A stretch of 64,000 bases of DNA, taken from Stakelama saccharophila. Lineage in GTDB: Bacteria; Pseudomonadota; Alphaproteobacteria; Sphingomonadales; Sphingomonadaceae. The position numbers and the translations under genes are program-made. The stretch covers positions 1,965,001 to 2,029,000 of the forward strand of contig NZ_CP135076.1 of NCBI RefSeq assembly GCF_032229225.1. Direction: 5' to 3'. Every line of letters begins with the position of its first letter. Position 1 is the first letter of the stretch. Under the pieces are notes generated by a model. The model was not told where the DNA came from and did not search any database. It worked only from the letters and a program-made list of their open reading frames with translations. This document shows, piece by piece, positions 55,319 to 64,000 of the stretch.

Positions 55319-56215
55319 CTAGCGGGCTACGGCCATCGTCTCGACCTCGTGGCCCGCGCTGGCGAGTTCGCGTTCGGCCTGGACGAAGCCGTAAGCCGGG
55401 ACGATCTCGCCGGACCGCTCGCCGATCGCATTCCACCGCTCCACCACGCGTCCGGCCGCCGCCGCATCCGTCCCGCCGACATATTCGCCGTCCGTCAGCG
55501 TGACGTTGGCGCGGGCGAAGTGGCCGCCGCCGGCGCACAGGATTGCGCGGGTCGGTGCGTCGTCGCCGACCAGCGCGAACAGGCCGGGGCTGACTTTTGC
55601 CGGATCGAGCTGCACCAGCGCCTCGGCCGACAACACGCCCTCCGTCATGCCCGTGGCCGCGGTCGGCGCCAGGCAATTGACGCGGATGCCGTATTTCTCG
55701 CCCTCGATCGCGAGCGTCTGCATCAGTCCCACGAGCGCCATCTTGGCGGCGCCGTAATTGGCCTGGCCGAAATTGCCGTAAAGGCCGGAAGAGGAGGTCG
55801 TCATGACGACACGGCCGTGGCGCTGCTCGCGCATGATGCCCCACACCGCCTTGGTGCAGATCGCCGCGCCCATCAGATGGACGTCCAGCACCAGCCGGAA
55901 ATCATCGAGATCCATCTTGGCGAAGCTTTTGTCGCGCAAAATACCGGCATTGTTGACCAGGATGTCGACCCGGGCCCATTCGCCCATCACCCGATCAACC
56001 ATGTCGGCAACCCGTCCGGCGTCGGTTACGGACGCCGGCGTGGCAATGGCTTCGCCGCCCGCGGCGCGAATCTCTGCCGCGACGCGCTCCGCGGCCTCTA
56101 TGTTCATGTCGTTGACCGCAATTCTGGCGCCAAGCTCCGCCAGAAGCAGTGCGTGACACCGCCCGAGCCCGGCTCCGGCACCGGTAACGATCGCAACGCG
56201 GTTCTGGAGTTTCAT
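55319..56215 (-). CDS. Short-chain dehydrogenase/reductase
   Basis: 298 residues. Classical SDR: cofactor motif TGAGAGLG (11-18), NNAG (88-91), catalytic Ser142/143, Tyr154 and Lys158 (YGAAK). The C-terminal extension to 298 residues and the sequence DKSFAKMDLDDF / LYGNFGQANYGAAKMALVG resemble the hydroxyacyl-CoA dehydrogenase-like branch. It could oxidise a hydroxyacyl-CoA made by the adjacent ligase pathway (inference). ATG 56215; upstream in-frame start adds 23 atypical residues. About 90 bp downstream of the TetR gene. Confidence 0.88.
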   Translation of the reverse strand: MKLQNRVAIVTGAGAGLGRCHALLLAELGARIAVNDMNIEAAERVAAEIRAAGGEAIATPASVTDAGRVADMVDRVMGEWARVDILVNNAGILRDKSFAKMDLDDFRLVLDVHLMGAAICTKAVWGIMREQRHGRVVMTTSSSGLYGNFGQANYGAAKMALVGLMQTLAIEGEKYGIRVNCLAPTAATGMTEGVLSAEALVQLDPAKVSPGLFALVGDDAPTRAILCAGGGHFARANVTLTDGEYVGGTDAAAAGRVVERWNAIGERSGEIVPAYGFVQAERELASAGHEVETMAVAR

Positions 56216-56305
56216 TCGGTTCTTCCTCCCATCGTTCATCCGCGCTGTTATGTTCACTATCGCGCGAGTTAGCGTTATGGTCAAATGACCGGGCAGAGCG
56301 CGCGG

Positions 56306-57064
56306 TCAGGTGGAGCGTTCGGCCCGTCGTTCCTCGCAGATCGTCAGAAATCCCGCCGCCATGAACTTCGCCATCCGCTCCTTTACCGCGCGGAAATCCT
56401 CCGATTTGCAGAGCCCGCCCGACAGCTTGTCGATACGCCCGGTGCGCGCCAGCGTCAGCATCAGCGCGCCGGTCACGAAATGATAGCCCCAGAAAATGTC
56501 CTCTTCGGCGGAGTCGGGCAGTGCCTTTTTGAGCATTCCGATCAGCCTGAGCACGACCGGATCGAAATGCTCGTCCATCATTTCCGCCCCCCATTCCGGC
56601 GTATTGGCGACCTGCGCGCTCAAGGCGGCATAATTCCGCCAGCCTTCCCCACCCTCGATATAAAGATCGAGGTCGGTATCGAGATAGGCATGCAATGCAC
56701 CTTCCACCGTCGGCTTGCCGTTGGTCGCCTTGTCATATTCGTCGAGCACACGCATCCGGCGTTCGCTCGTCACCTGGGCCCGCCTGGCGAAGACGGCGTC
56801 GAACAGCTTCTGTTTGTCGTTGAAATAATAATTGAGCAGCGTGTGATGCACGCCGACACGCTTGGCGACGTCCTTCAAGGTCACGCCATACAGTCCGTGA
56901 CGGGAAAAGAGGTATTCGGCGGCGTCGAGGATCTGCTCGGTCGTTTCCGCGCGCCGCTCCGCTTTCGATTGACGGTTGCGCCGCGGTTTTTCGGCTGTGG
57001 ACAAGATTGGCCCCTTCTGCGTTGCGGTCGCACGCAGGCCCAGCGACGAATTCAACTGGCGCAT
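56306..57064 (-). CDS. TetR/AcrR-family transcriptional regulator
   Basis: 252 residues. Basic N-terminal arm RRNRQSKAERRAET, then helix-turn-helix AEYLFSRHGLYGVTLKDVAKRVGVHHTLLNYYF (split across ~residues 48-80), and a large all-helical ligand domain. Acyl-CoA or aromatic effectors are common for TetR proteins in such loci. The start is uncertain: ATG 57064 overlaps the ligase stop by 13 nt; TTG 57004, with AAGGGG upstream, would give a 232-residue protein beginning LSTAEKPRRNRQ. Confidence 0.88.
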   Translation of the reverse strand: MRQLNSSLGLRATATQKGPILSTAEKPRRNRQSKAERRAETTEQILDAAEYLFSRHGLYGVTLKDVAKRVGVHHTLLNYYFNDKQKLFDAVFARRAQVTSERRMRVLDEYDKATNGKPTVEGALHAYLDTDLDLYIEGGEGWRNYAALSAQVANTPEWGAEMMDEHFDPVVLRLIGMLKKALPDSAEEDIFWGYHFVTGALMLTLARTGRIDKLSGGLCKSEDFRAVKERMAKFMAAGFLTICEERRAERST

Positions 57065-58626
57065 GCGTGGCTATACTCCGATCTGAGCCTTATCTTGTCG
57101 ATCTTGCCTGTCGATGCCAGTGGCATGTTCGCAATGCGCACGACGGCATCCGGTATCCACCAGGGCGCAACGCGGCCCCGGAGCGGTTCGAGCAGCGCTT
57201 CGTCGCTGATAGTTTCCTCTTCGCGCACCTCGACCAGAAGGATGGGCCGTTCGCCCCATTTGGGGTCGGCCCGTCCGATGACCGCGGCGAGTGAAACCTG
57301 CGGCAGCGCGCCGACCATGGCCTCGATCTCCGCCGGGTTGATCCACTCGCCGCCCGACTTGATCAGGTCCTTCGCGCGGCCGGTGATGGTCAGGTTGCCG
57401 CCGGCATCGATCCGCGCGAGATCGCCGGTGTCGAACCAGCCATTCTCGGTCGCGCTTTCCTGGTGTCCGAAATAGCGATCGACCACGGCGGAACCACGCA
57501 CCCGCAAATGCCCCTCGACCCCGCGCTGCTCGGGAAGCGGCTTCCCCGTCGCATCGGTCAACAGCAGGTCGACACCAACCGCCGGCCGCCCCGACAGCGA
57601 TGCCTCGCGTCCCGGATCATCCGGCGGCGACATGGTGCCCAGCGGCGACAGTTCGGTCATGCCCCAACTCGTCTGCACACTCACGCCCAGCCGGCGTTCC
57701 AGACGCGCCATCAGCGCCGGCGGCATCGGCGCCCCGCCCACCATGATGCGCTTGAGCGACGGCACCTCGCCACCGGTCGCCTCCAGATGCTCGAGCAGGC
57801 CGAGCCACACCGTCGGCACGCCGACCGCCACCGTGACCCCCTCCTCCCCGATCAGCCGAGCGAGGCTCTCGCCGTCGGAGTGGCGTCCGGGCAGCACCAG
57901 CTTCGCACCCACCGCCGGCGCTGCGAATGGCAGTCCCCAGGCATTGGCATGGAACATCGGCACAGCGGCCAGCACCGCGTCGGCGGCGGTGATGCCGATC
58001 ACATCGGCTTGCAACAGTCGCAAGGTGTGCAGATAACTCGACCGATGGGTATAGGTGACGCCCTTCGGCGCACCGGTCGTTCCTGAAGTGAAACAAAGGC
58101 CGCTGGGCGCGTTTTCGTCGAAGGTGCCCCATGCGACACCGTCGGGCGCGCCCTCGATCGCACGCGCCAAATCGACCACCGACCGCGTCCCACCTGGCGT
58201 CGGCACGGAACCATCGATCACCAACAAGTGCGCGATGCGCGGAACGAGCTTGAGGATCCGTTCCGCCAGCGAGGTCAGATCGGCGCTCGCGATCAGCACG
58301 CGCGCTTCCGACTGCTTGAGCATCTCGGCGAGTTGCGATGCCATCAACCGCGGATTGAGCGTGTGGCACACCGCCCCCATTCCCATGACGGCATACCAGG
58401 CCTCGACATGCGCCTGGCTGTTCCAGGCCAGCGTCGCTACCCGGTCGCCCTGGCGGACGCCCAGATCGGCGAGCACCGCCGATGCGCGCCGCGCCCGTTC
58501 GCACAGCCCGGCATAGCCGATGCGCGCATGCGTCCCGTCCCCCCGCGCGGTGACGACCTGCGCTTCGGGATGCCATTTGGCCGCATGGTCGAGAAATTTG
58601 TCCAGTGTCAGCGCGAACGGCTGCAT
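57052..58626 (-). CDS. Acyl-CoA synthetase (AMP-forming)
   Basis: 524 residues of the ANL superfamily. AMP-binding P-loop FTSGTTGAPKGVTYTHRS, LPMFHANAWGLPFAAP-like acyl pocket (VPMFHANAWG), WGMTELSPLGTMS, hinge GWFDTGDLARIDAGGNL and the catalytic lysine in LASTGKIDKIRLR near the C-terminus. Layout resembles the DmdB/medium-chain ligase branch. Activates an acid with ATP and CoA, plausibly the acid released by the adjacent esterase. ATG 58626 is 11 bp after the esterase stop. The TetR gene follows with overlap. Confidence 0.9.
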   Translation of the reverse strand: MQPFALTLDKFLDHAAKWHPEAQVVTARGDGTHARIGYAGLCERARRASAVLADLGVRQGDRVATLAWNSQAHVEAWYAVMGMGAVCHTLNPRLMASQLAEMLKQSEARVLIASADLTSLAERILKLVPRIAHLLVIDGSVPTPGGTRSVVDLARAIEGAPDGVAWGTFDENAPSGLCFTSGTTGAPKGVTYTHRSSYLHTLRLLQADVIGITAADAVLAAVPMFHANAWGLPFAAPAVGAKLVLPGRHSDGESLARLIGEEGVTVAVGVPTVWLGLLEHLEATGGEVPSLKRIMVGGAPMPPALMARLERRLGVSVQTSWGMTELSPLGTMSPPDDPGREASLSGRPAVGVDLLLTDATGKPLPEQRGVEGHLRVRGSAVVDRYFGHQESATENGWFDTGDLARIDAGGNLTITGRAKDLIKSGGEWINPAEIEAMVGALPQVSLAAVIGRADPKWGERPILLVEVREEETISDEALLEPLRGRVAPWWIPDAVVRIANMPLASTGKIDKIRLRSEYSHACAS

Positions 58627-58637
58627 GGCACCGTCGA

Positions 58638-60305
58638 TTACTGGCACTCGGGCGCCTCCGGCGGCAACGGGGGCGATGCGATGCCGACATTCCAGTTCCA
58701 GGCGATGTCGCCAGCCGCGTGTCGGCGGCACATGACTTCCTCGTGCAGTCGATAACGCCCCGGCAGCGGCCGCGTCGCGGCCTGCGGCGCTTGCGCGAAA
58801 TACATATACGCCTCGTCATGTCCGAAAGAGGGCCAGTTGGGCTGTCCAGCCGCCGACGGGTCGCCCGACCGCGCGAAGGACGACCAATAGTCGCGCATCG
58901 CCTCGGACAGATTCCGTTCGACGGGATCGTCGGGAACCTTGGGCCATAGTGGCGGCGTGCGGTCGGCGGTGCCGAACACATAGGGCAACTCGCTCGCGTG
59001 AAATCCGTGCAGCCCCATCTCGTCGGCCGCCGGATAGCCGTGATCGAACAGGTAAAGATAGGACGGCGCGCCGATTGCTGTCTGCTTGCGCACCAGCCGC
59101 TCGGCGGTCCACCCGTACATGGCGTCGCGCGTTGCGGCGAGCATGCTCTCGTCGACATCGTCGGCCGGATAGAATTTCAAAAAGGTGTCGGCGAGTTCGC
59201 CATAACCGGCCCGAATGCGCTTGCGGTACGCCTCCGCACTGTCGGGCCTGGGCGGCAGCAGGATGCGCAGCGAGCGGATCTCGCCGCTGTTGAAGCCCGC
59301 GATCAGCGGAACGGGCGCCTGCTCGCCCCGGTCGAACGTGTCGACGAGCTGGCGGGTCAGGACATATCCGTCGATCGTGCCCCATGGCAGATAGCCTGTC
59401 GCGGGCGCCTGTTTGACCAGCGTCGCGGCGTCCATCTTGCGCATTGCAGCGAGACTATTGCCGGCGCCGAGCTTGTTCATCAGCGCCGCGCCACTCGCTT
59501 CGGCGGATTCCATGCCGAACCGTTTTCCGCGCAACTCCGGCGTCGAAACCATATATGCGCTTTCGGCGATCGCCTTGTCGAACAGTCCGCGCGCGAGCGG
59601 CGACGCCATCAGATACATCACACTCAGCGCTCCGGCGGATTCCCCGGCGATCGTCACGTTATCGGCATTGCCGCCGAACGCCGCGATATTCGCCTTCACC
59701 CATTTGAGCGCGGCGATCTGGTCGAGCAGCCCGTAATTGCCCGACACGTGCCGCGGCGATTCCGCGCTCAGTGCGGGATGCGCCAGATAGCCGAGCACAC
59801 CGAGGCGATAGTTGATCGACACGACCACCATGCCTTCCTCGGCAAGCTTCGCGCCGTCATACATCGCCTCGCTGCTCGCACCGTTGGTCAGCGCGCCGCC
59901 ATGAATCCAGACGAACACCGGCGCGTGCTCGGCATCCTTGGGCGTCCAGATGTTGAGCGTCAGGCAGTCCTCGCTCATCGCGGGGAGTTCGTCGTGATAG
60001 ATGCTCTTGCCCGCCGATCCCGGCTGGAAACATGCGGGACCGAAAGACGCGGCGTCGCGCACGCCGCCCCAAGCCGGCATCGGCCGCGGTGGCCTCCAGC
60101 GCGCATCGCCGATCGGCGGTAGCGCATAAGGCAGCCCCTTGAAGATGCGCAGATCCCCGCTCTCGATGCCTTGCACCGTACCCGCCGGCGCTTCGACGAC
60201 GGGCGCTTCGGCCGCGAACGACACCGGATGCGTGGCCGTCAGCGCCAGCGCGACGGCCAGACCGCCCGCCGCCCTGCCGAGCTTCGTGACGCCGTAGCTG
60301 CGCAT
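58638..60305 (-). CDS. Exported type-B carboxylesterase (copy 2)
   Basis: 555 residues. Signal peptide ~1-32 (HPVSFAAEA). Same architecture as copy 1: FKGLPYALPPIGDARWRPP, EDCLTLNIW, WIHGGAL oxyanion hole, nucleophile Ser223 in GESAG, GFNSGEIRS and HGFHASELPYVF. The ATG shares one base with the TonB receptor stop (TAATG at 60305), so receptor, esterase and ligase form a coupled operon. Substrate: an ester imported by the receptor (inference). Confidence 0.92.
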   Translation of the reverse strand: MRSYGVTKLGRAAGGLAVALALTATHPVSFAAEAPVVEAPAGTVQGIESGDLRIFKGLPYALPPIGDARWRPPRPMPAWGGVRDAASFGPACFQPGSAGKSIYHDELPAMSEDCLTLNIWTPKDAEHAPVFVWIHGGALTNGASSEAMYDGAKLAEEGMVVVSINYRLGVLGYLAHPALSAESPRHVSGNYGLLDQIAALKWVKANIAAFGGNADNVTIAGESAGALSVMYLMASPLARGLFDKAIAESAYMVSTPELRGKRFGMESAEASGAALMNKLGAGNSLAAMRKMDAATLVKQAPATGYLPWGTIDGYVLTRQLVDTFDRGEQAPVPLIAGFNSGEIRSLRILLPPRPDSAEAYRKRIRAGYGELADTFLKFYPADDVDESMLAATRDAMYGWTAERLVRKQTAIGAPSYLYLFDHGYPAADEMGLHGFHASELPYVFGTADRTPPLWPKVPDDPVERNLSEAMRDYWSSFARSGDPSAAGQPNWPSFGHDEAYMYFAQAPQAATRPLPGRYRLHEEVMCRRHAAGDIAWNWNVGIASPPLPPEAPECQ

Positions 60306-62605
60306 TACAGGTCCCACCCCAGCCGCAAGCCGACGGTGCGCGGCCGCAACCTGGCATAGCGCCCGTCGAGAAATGCTTCGGGGTGGACATAGGTGATCGA
60401 ATGGTCGTCGAGCAGGTTCTCGACATAGGCGGTGAGCTTCCACGAACCGAAATCGACACCGCCCGTCAGGTTCACCGTCGTATAGGCATCGGTATAATCG
60501 TAGGTCGGGTTCACCTGGTCTGGATGGCCCGGAACGTTGGGAAACAGGCCGGGAAATTTGCCGACATGCGCGGCGTTCGCCGACACGAACGCATCAGCAT
60601 CTCCGCCCAGCGCGAAATCGTATCGCACCGTCGCCGAACCCTGAAAGTGCGGCGAGGCGAGCTGGATGCCGTTCTCCGCGCCCGACATCGCGGCCTCCTG
60701 ATCCGTGAGTTCGGTCACCTCGGCATCGTTGACCGATCCGTTAAGTGCGATGCTGAGCCCGGTGACGGGTCGCACGCCGATTTCGAACTCGATGCCCTTG
60801 CTGACCGCCGCACCGATATTGGTCGCGAACTGCACCTGGTCCGATAAACGGTTCGCCTGCACCTGGATATTCTGCCAGTCGATATAATATGCGGCGAGAT
60901 TCGCCGTCAGCGCACCGTCGAGGAAACTCCCCTTCACGCCCACCTCATAGTTAGTGAGCGTATCGGAAGCCGCGCCTTCCGGAATTACGATGTCGCTGGG
61001 GTCGACCACGCTCGCCAGACCTGCGCGTGCATTGGCGACGGGCGAGCGAAAGCCGGTGGAAACCGTCGCATAGGTGGTGATCGACCGGGTCGGCTTGAAC
61101 GAGGCGCTGACCTTGTACGATACCCTGTCGTCGGTCAGCCTGCGGCCGGTCGCGGCGGCGATGGGTGTCACCGTCAGGGGACCCGTATATCCGGGCGTGA
61201 GCGCGGCGGCGAGATAGTTGCTGTTGTAGCCGCCCGCCTTCGTATACGACCATACTTCGGTCGATGTATAGCGCGCGCCGCCGGTCAGCCAGAACGCATC
61301 GGAGAAGCGATAGGTGAGTTGGCCGAATCCGGCGAGTTCGCTCTGCGTGCCCACACCCGTGAAGCGTTGATAATATTCGTCCGAAAGGCCGGTGAAGCCC
61401 CGCGCGGCGAGATATTCCCGGCTCGAACGGTAGCCGTAATCGACCTGCCGCTCCTTGTCGTAGTAAAAGCCGCCGAGCACCCATTCGAACGGCCCGCCGG
61501 TCGACGAAGCGAGCCGCATCTCCTGAACATAGATATCGTCATAGGCATAGGCGTCGAGCGCGAACGGGAATGCCTGGGCGAAGGTGCCGGCGAGGTCGAC
61601 CACGAAGGCCTGGTCGAAGGTCGAATAGGTCGTCGAGCTGACGAAGTTGGCGAAGCCGAGATCCCAGTCGAGACTGAGATTGTAGCTCGTCAGCTTGGCC
61701 TGGAAGAGGTCCGGACGATCCGAATAACGGACGAACGTGCCCCGGTCGGGGTTGGTCAGCGCCGAATCCTCGGGCTTGCTGTTCTCGTGCAGGACCATCG
61801 CCTTGACCTTGAAGCGATCGTTCGGCTCCCATTGCAGCATCGCTCGGCCGCCATAGTCTTCAAGGACGTTCGCCCCCTTCACACCCGTGCCCAGATTATC
61901 GACCCAGCCATCCTCGTGCCGGTAGAAACCCACGACGCGCAGGGCGAGATGCTCGTCGACCAGCGGTATGTTGACCATGCCGTTATAGCGCTGGCGAAGC
62001 GCGTCGCCGTCGGTGAGCCCGACGTCCACCAGCGCCGCCGCATCGAATTTGTCGACATCCGGGCTCTTGGTCAGAATGCGAACAGCCCCGGCCAGCGAAT
62101 TCGAACCGAACAAGGTGCCCTGCGGCCCGCGGAGAAATTCCACACGCTCGACGTCGAACAAGGTTGGATCGAGGATCGTGGAGTTGCCGTTGGCGGAGAT
62201 TGGCAATTCATCAATGTAGATCGCGACCGTGCCCTGCAGGTTCGCGCCGTAGCCGTTCGTCGCAATGCCGCGGGCGGTGAAGTTGTTGAAGTTGGCTGTC
62301 GGCTTGTTGACCACCACGCCCGGCGTCTCTCGTGCGAGGCCTTCATAGCCGACGATGCCCTTTTCGGTCAGTTCTTCCTGCTGAAAAGCGGTGATGCTGA
62401 GCGGAACGTCCTGAAGCGACTCGGCGCGCCTGGTCGCGGTAACGACGATCTCGTTTCCGTTTGTACGGCGGTCCTGCTGATCACCATCGTCGCCCAACTG
62501 CGCATCCTGCTGCTCGCTGGCGGACACATTGTCCTGCGCCAGGGCGACGCCCGGCGCCAGAATGAAGACGACCGCCGATGCGGACGCAAGAAGACGCTCC
62601 TTCAT
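60305..62605 (-). CDS. TonB-dependent receptor
   Basis: 766 residues. Signal peptide ends ALAQ (~24). TonB box EIVVTATRR (~51-59), plug domain with LSITAFQQEELTEKGI, FTARGIATNGYG and VERVEFLRGPQGTLFGSNSLAGAVRI, then a 22-strand-type barrel ending in the aromatic-rich C-terminus RTVGLRLGWDL. The layout is of the iron-complex-like/outer-membrane substrate-import class abundant in sphingomonads; siderophore use is not implied. GGGAGAG precedes ATG 62605. First gene of the esterase-ligase operon. Confidence 0.93.
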   Translation of the reverse strand: MKERLLASASAVVFILAPGVALAQDNVSASEQQDAQLGDDGDQQDRRTNGNEIVVTATRRAESLQDVPLSITAFQQEELTEKGIVGYEGLARETPGVVVNKPTANFNNFTARGIATNGYGANLQGTVAIYIDELPISANGNSTILDPTLFDVERVEFLRGPQGTLFGSNSLAGAVRILTKSPDVDKFDAAALVDVGLTDGDALRQRYNGMVNIPLVDEHLALRVVGFYRHEDGWVDNLGTGVKGANVLEDYGGRAMLQWEPNDRFKVKAMVLHENSKPEDSALTNPDRGTFVRYSDRPDLFQAKLTSYNLSLDWDLGFANFVSSTTYSTFDQAFVVDLAGTFAQAFPFALDAYAYDDIYVQEMRLASSTGGPFEWVLGGFYYDKERQVDYGYRSSREYLAARGFTGLSDEYYQRFTGVGTQSELAGFGQLTYRFSDAFWLTGGARYTSTEVWSYTKAGGYNSNYLAAALTPGYTGPLTVTPIAAATGRRLTDDRVSYKVSASFKPTRSITTYATVSTGFRSPVANARAGLASVVDPSDIVIPEGAASDTLTNYEVGVKGSFLDGALTANLAAYYIDWQNIQVQANRLSDQVQFATNIGAAVSKGIEFEIGVRPVTGLSIALNGSVNDAEVTELTDQEAAMSGAENGIQLASPHFQGSATVRYDFALGGDADAFVSANAAHVGKFPGLFPNVPGHPDQVNPTYDYTDAYTTVNLTGGVDFGSWKLTAYVENLLDDHSITYVHPEAFLDGRYARLRPRTVGLRLGWDL

Positions 62606-62979
62606 GCAATGCTCTCCCTCCCAAGTGCCGATCTCGATCGCCGGCATATGCAGGGGAATGGATCAAGGCGGCGTCGGAGTCAATACTCACTCTCGTGCGT
62701 GTGAATAAATGCGGTGGAGGCGATCTGCGATGGACACACGGACGCCATTTCGCTGTTCCACTGTTCCGCTCGGAACGCTACGCTCTCGCCGGGTGTTGGC
62801 GCACAGGCAATCGAGGAGGGACGACCAAGACATGCGCGAATTGCCGCCAGCCGGGACGTCGTCACGCAGATTCGACCGGAATCATCCATTTGGGCCCCGC
62901 ACGCGCCCGCCTCTGCACGCCGTGTCGATCCGCAACCACATCGGCCGTCCGACGGCGCCTTTCCTGCAAGGACACTGCC
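62606..62979. promoter_or_regulatory. Divergent promoter region between TonB receptor and PQQ dehydrogenase
   Basis: 374 bp with no gene I accept. Around 62678-62710 it is AT-richer, with AGTCAA (minus-strand TTGACT, 62678-62683) as a possible -35 for the receptor and an imperfect palindrome ACTCAC ... GTGTGA (about 62685-62705) as a possible regulator site. No good -10 is obvious on either strand. Confidence 0.35.
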
Positions 62980-64000
62980 ATGCCTGAGGCACCCCGCACC
63001 TCGATCTCCTGGCCGGCGCTCATCGTTGGCGTGATAGTTGGGCTTATCGGTCTGGTTCTCGCCGCCGGCGGTGCGTGGCTCGCCGCGCTCGGGGGATCGC
63101 TCTATTATGTAATCACCGGTCTCGCGATGCTCGTCTCGGGTATCCTGCTCGCGCGTGGCCGTCTGCTCGGCGGCTGGATCTACGTCGCGGTCTTCCTGCT
63201 GACCATTCCCTGGGCCTTCTGGGAAGTCGGCGCCGACGCCTGGGCATTGGTGCCGCGGCTGATTGCGCCGCTGGTGCTGCTCGTGGCGGTCGCGCTGGTC
63301 ATGCCAACCCTCACCCGGGCGGCACATCGCTGGCGGTACGCCTTCGGCACGATCGCGGCGGTGCTGGTCGTCTTCATCGTCGCAGGTTATACCATCGCCC
63401 GCGGAGATGCGCACCGGGTGCTTGCCGCTCTTCCCGCCGCCACCGGCACGATGCACGATCCCTCGCCGTTGCAAGCGGACGGCGACTGGCCGGCCTATGG
63501 CGGCTCCTATGCCGCGCGTCGCTATTCGCCGCTCGCGCAGATCACCCCGGCCAATGTCGGCGGGCTCAAGCAGGTCTGGCTGACGCACACCGGCGACATG
63601 CCCTCGTCAGAGGACGTCGCCAAAACCTATGGCGACGAGAATACGCCGCTCAAGATCGGCGATACGCTCTATGTCTGCACGCCGAAGAACTGGATCGTCG
63701 CGCTCGATCCGGCGACCGGTGCAAAGCGCTGGACCTTCGATCCGCATGTGCCCGACTCCGCCATTCCCTATACCGCCGCGTGTCGCGGGGTTGACTATTA
63801 CGAGGTTCCCGACGCGGCCTCCGATACGGCGTGCGCGAAGCGGATCATCTTCGGCACGCTCGATGCGCGGCTATTCGCGATCGACGCGCACACCGGTCAG
63901 CCGTGCCAGGATTTCGGGTCGAACGGGCAGGTCGACACCAAGATCGGCATGGGACGGACGCCGCCGGGCTACGTTTCGATCAACTCCGCGCCGACCATCG
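62980..64000 (+). CDS. Membrane-bound PQQ-dependent dehydrogenase (glucose/quinate/shikimate type), 5' part
   Basis: 340 codons visible; the gene runs off the right edge. The N-terminus has five hydrophobic segments over residues ~8-145 (ALIVGVIVGLIGLVLAAGG, LYYVITGLAMLVSGILLARG, WIYVAVFLLTIPWAFWEVG, LIAPLVLLVAVALVM, AAVLVVFIVAGYTIARG), the anchor of the Gcd/QuiA family. The periplasmic beta-propeller then begins: DGDWPAYGGSYAARRYSPL, QITPANVGGLKQVWLTHTGD, NTPLKIGDTLYVCTPKN and AACRGVDYYEVP. Family members oxidise glucose, quinate or shikimate and reduce ubiquinone. Substrate cannot be assigned from this part. ATG 62980 has AAGGA upstream. Confidence 0.92.
   Translation, partial: MPEAPRTSISWPALIVGVIVGLIGLVLAAGGAWLAALGGSLYYVITGLAMLVSGILLARGRLLGGWIYVAVFLLTIPWAFWEVGADAWALVPRLIAPLVLLVAVALVMPTLTRAAHRWRYAFGTIAAVLVVFIVAGYTIARGDAHRVLAALPAATGTMHDPSPLQADGDWPAYGGSYAARRYSPLAQITPANVGGLKQVWLTHTGDMPSSEDVAKTYGDENTPLKIGDTLYVCTPKNWIVALDPATGAKRWTFDPHVPDSAIPYTAACRGVDYYEVPDAASDTACAKRIIFGTLDARLFAIDAHTGQPCQDFGSNGQVDTKIGMGRTPPGYVSINSAPTI

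Noticed and set aside
53514..55322. 602-codon plus-strand open frame over the MHS permease.
   Set aside because: It is antisense to a well-recognised transporter and its product is Arg/Asp/Gln-rich without any domain, a typical shadow in high-GC DNA.

Overview
The window is high-GC DNA (frequent GTG/TTG starts, ATGA/GTGA start-stop overlaps, TonB-dependent receptors, Tat signals). The gene content and the short GC-rich palindromes between genes point to an alphaproteobacterium of the Sphingomonadaceae (Sphingomonas-like). Most of it reads as chromosomal core with two accessory blocks. There is one tRNA, no CRISPR array, no intact transposase and no rRNA.

Left part (1-17.9 kb) is mostly core metabolism. 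It holds the end of ruvX, pyrB and a dihydroorotase-like partner that has lost its catalytic metal motif. A ParA ATPase / ribbon-helix-helix / SPOR-lipoprotein operon faces a Sel1-SPOR gene. serB and miaA are divergent with overlapping start codons. The branched-chain amino-acid set ilvB-ilvN-ilvC ... leuA is interspersed with palindromic repeats and has a possible leucine leader in front of leuA. Then come a lipoprotein, folE and an M61 peptidase.

Accessory block 1 (18-31.5 kb) looks like a 3-keto-glycoside (glycoside 3-oxidation) catabolic locus. Eight tightly coupled minus-strand genes encode an MFS permease, three TIM-barrel isomerase-like proteins, a Gfo/Idh/MocA oxidoreductase, a cytochrome c, a Tat-tagged small subunit and a GMC flavoprotein. 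They diverge from a LacI-type regulator, a second (Tat-exported) Gfo/Idh/MocA protein and a DUF1080/3-keto-disaccharide-hydrolase protein. A 20-bp perfect operator-like palindrome lies between the two arms. The block ends in a frameshifted, C-terminally truncated TonB receptor whose remnant abuts the 3' end of a tRNA-Arg(CCU) gene, as expected at an integration or deletion boundary.

Middle (31.5-50.2 kb) is core again: comF-grxC-nitrilase-DUF1178, a methyltransferase, mutT, two orphan Flp pilins, accA, xerD, a Pro/Thr-rich exported protein with a 45-residue membrane protein ahead of it, aroK-aroB, DUF423, a CPA2 antiporter, an IscU-like protein, cvpA, radA, a glycosyltransferase, DUF2218, a His-rich PadR regulator, rarA and an MmcQ/YjbR protein.

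Accessory block 2 (50.4-64 kb) looks like an ester-utilisation locus: two paralogous exported type-B carboxylesterases, a frameshifted Tat-exported peptidase-like gene, an MHS-family permease, an SDR dehydrogenase, a TetR regulator, an acyl-CoA ligase and a TonB receptor. Divergent from the receptor is the start of a membrane-bound PQQ dehydrogenase that runs off the right edge. Functions in both accessory blocks are inferred from family and context.
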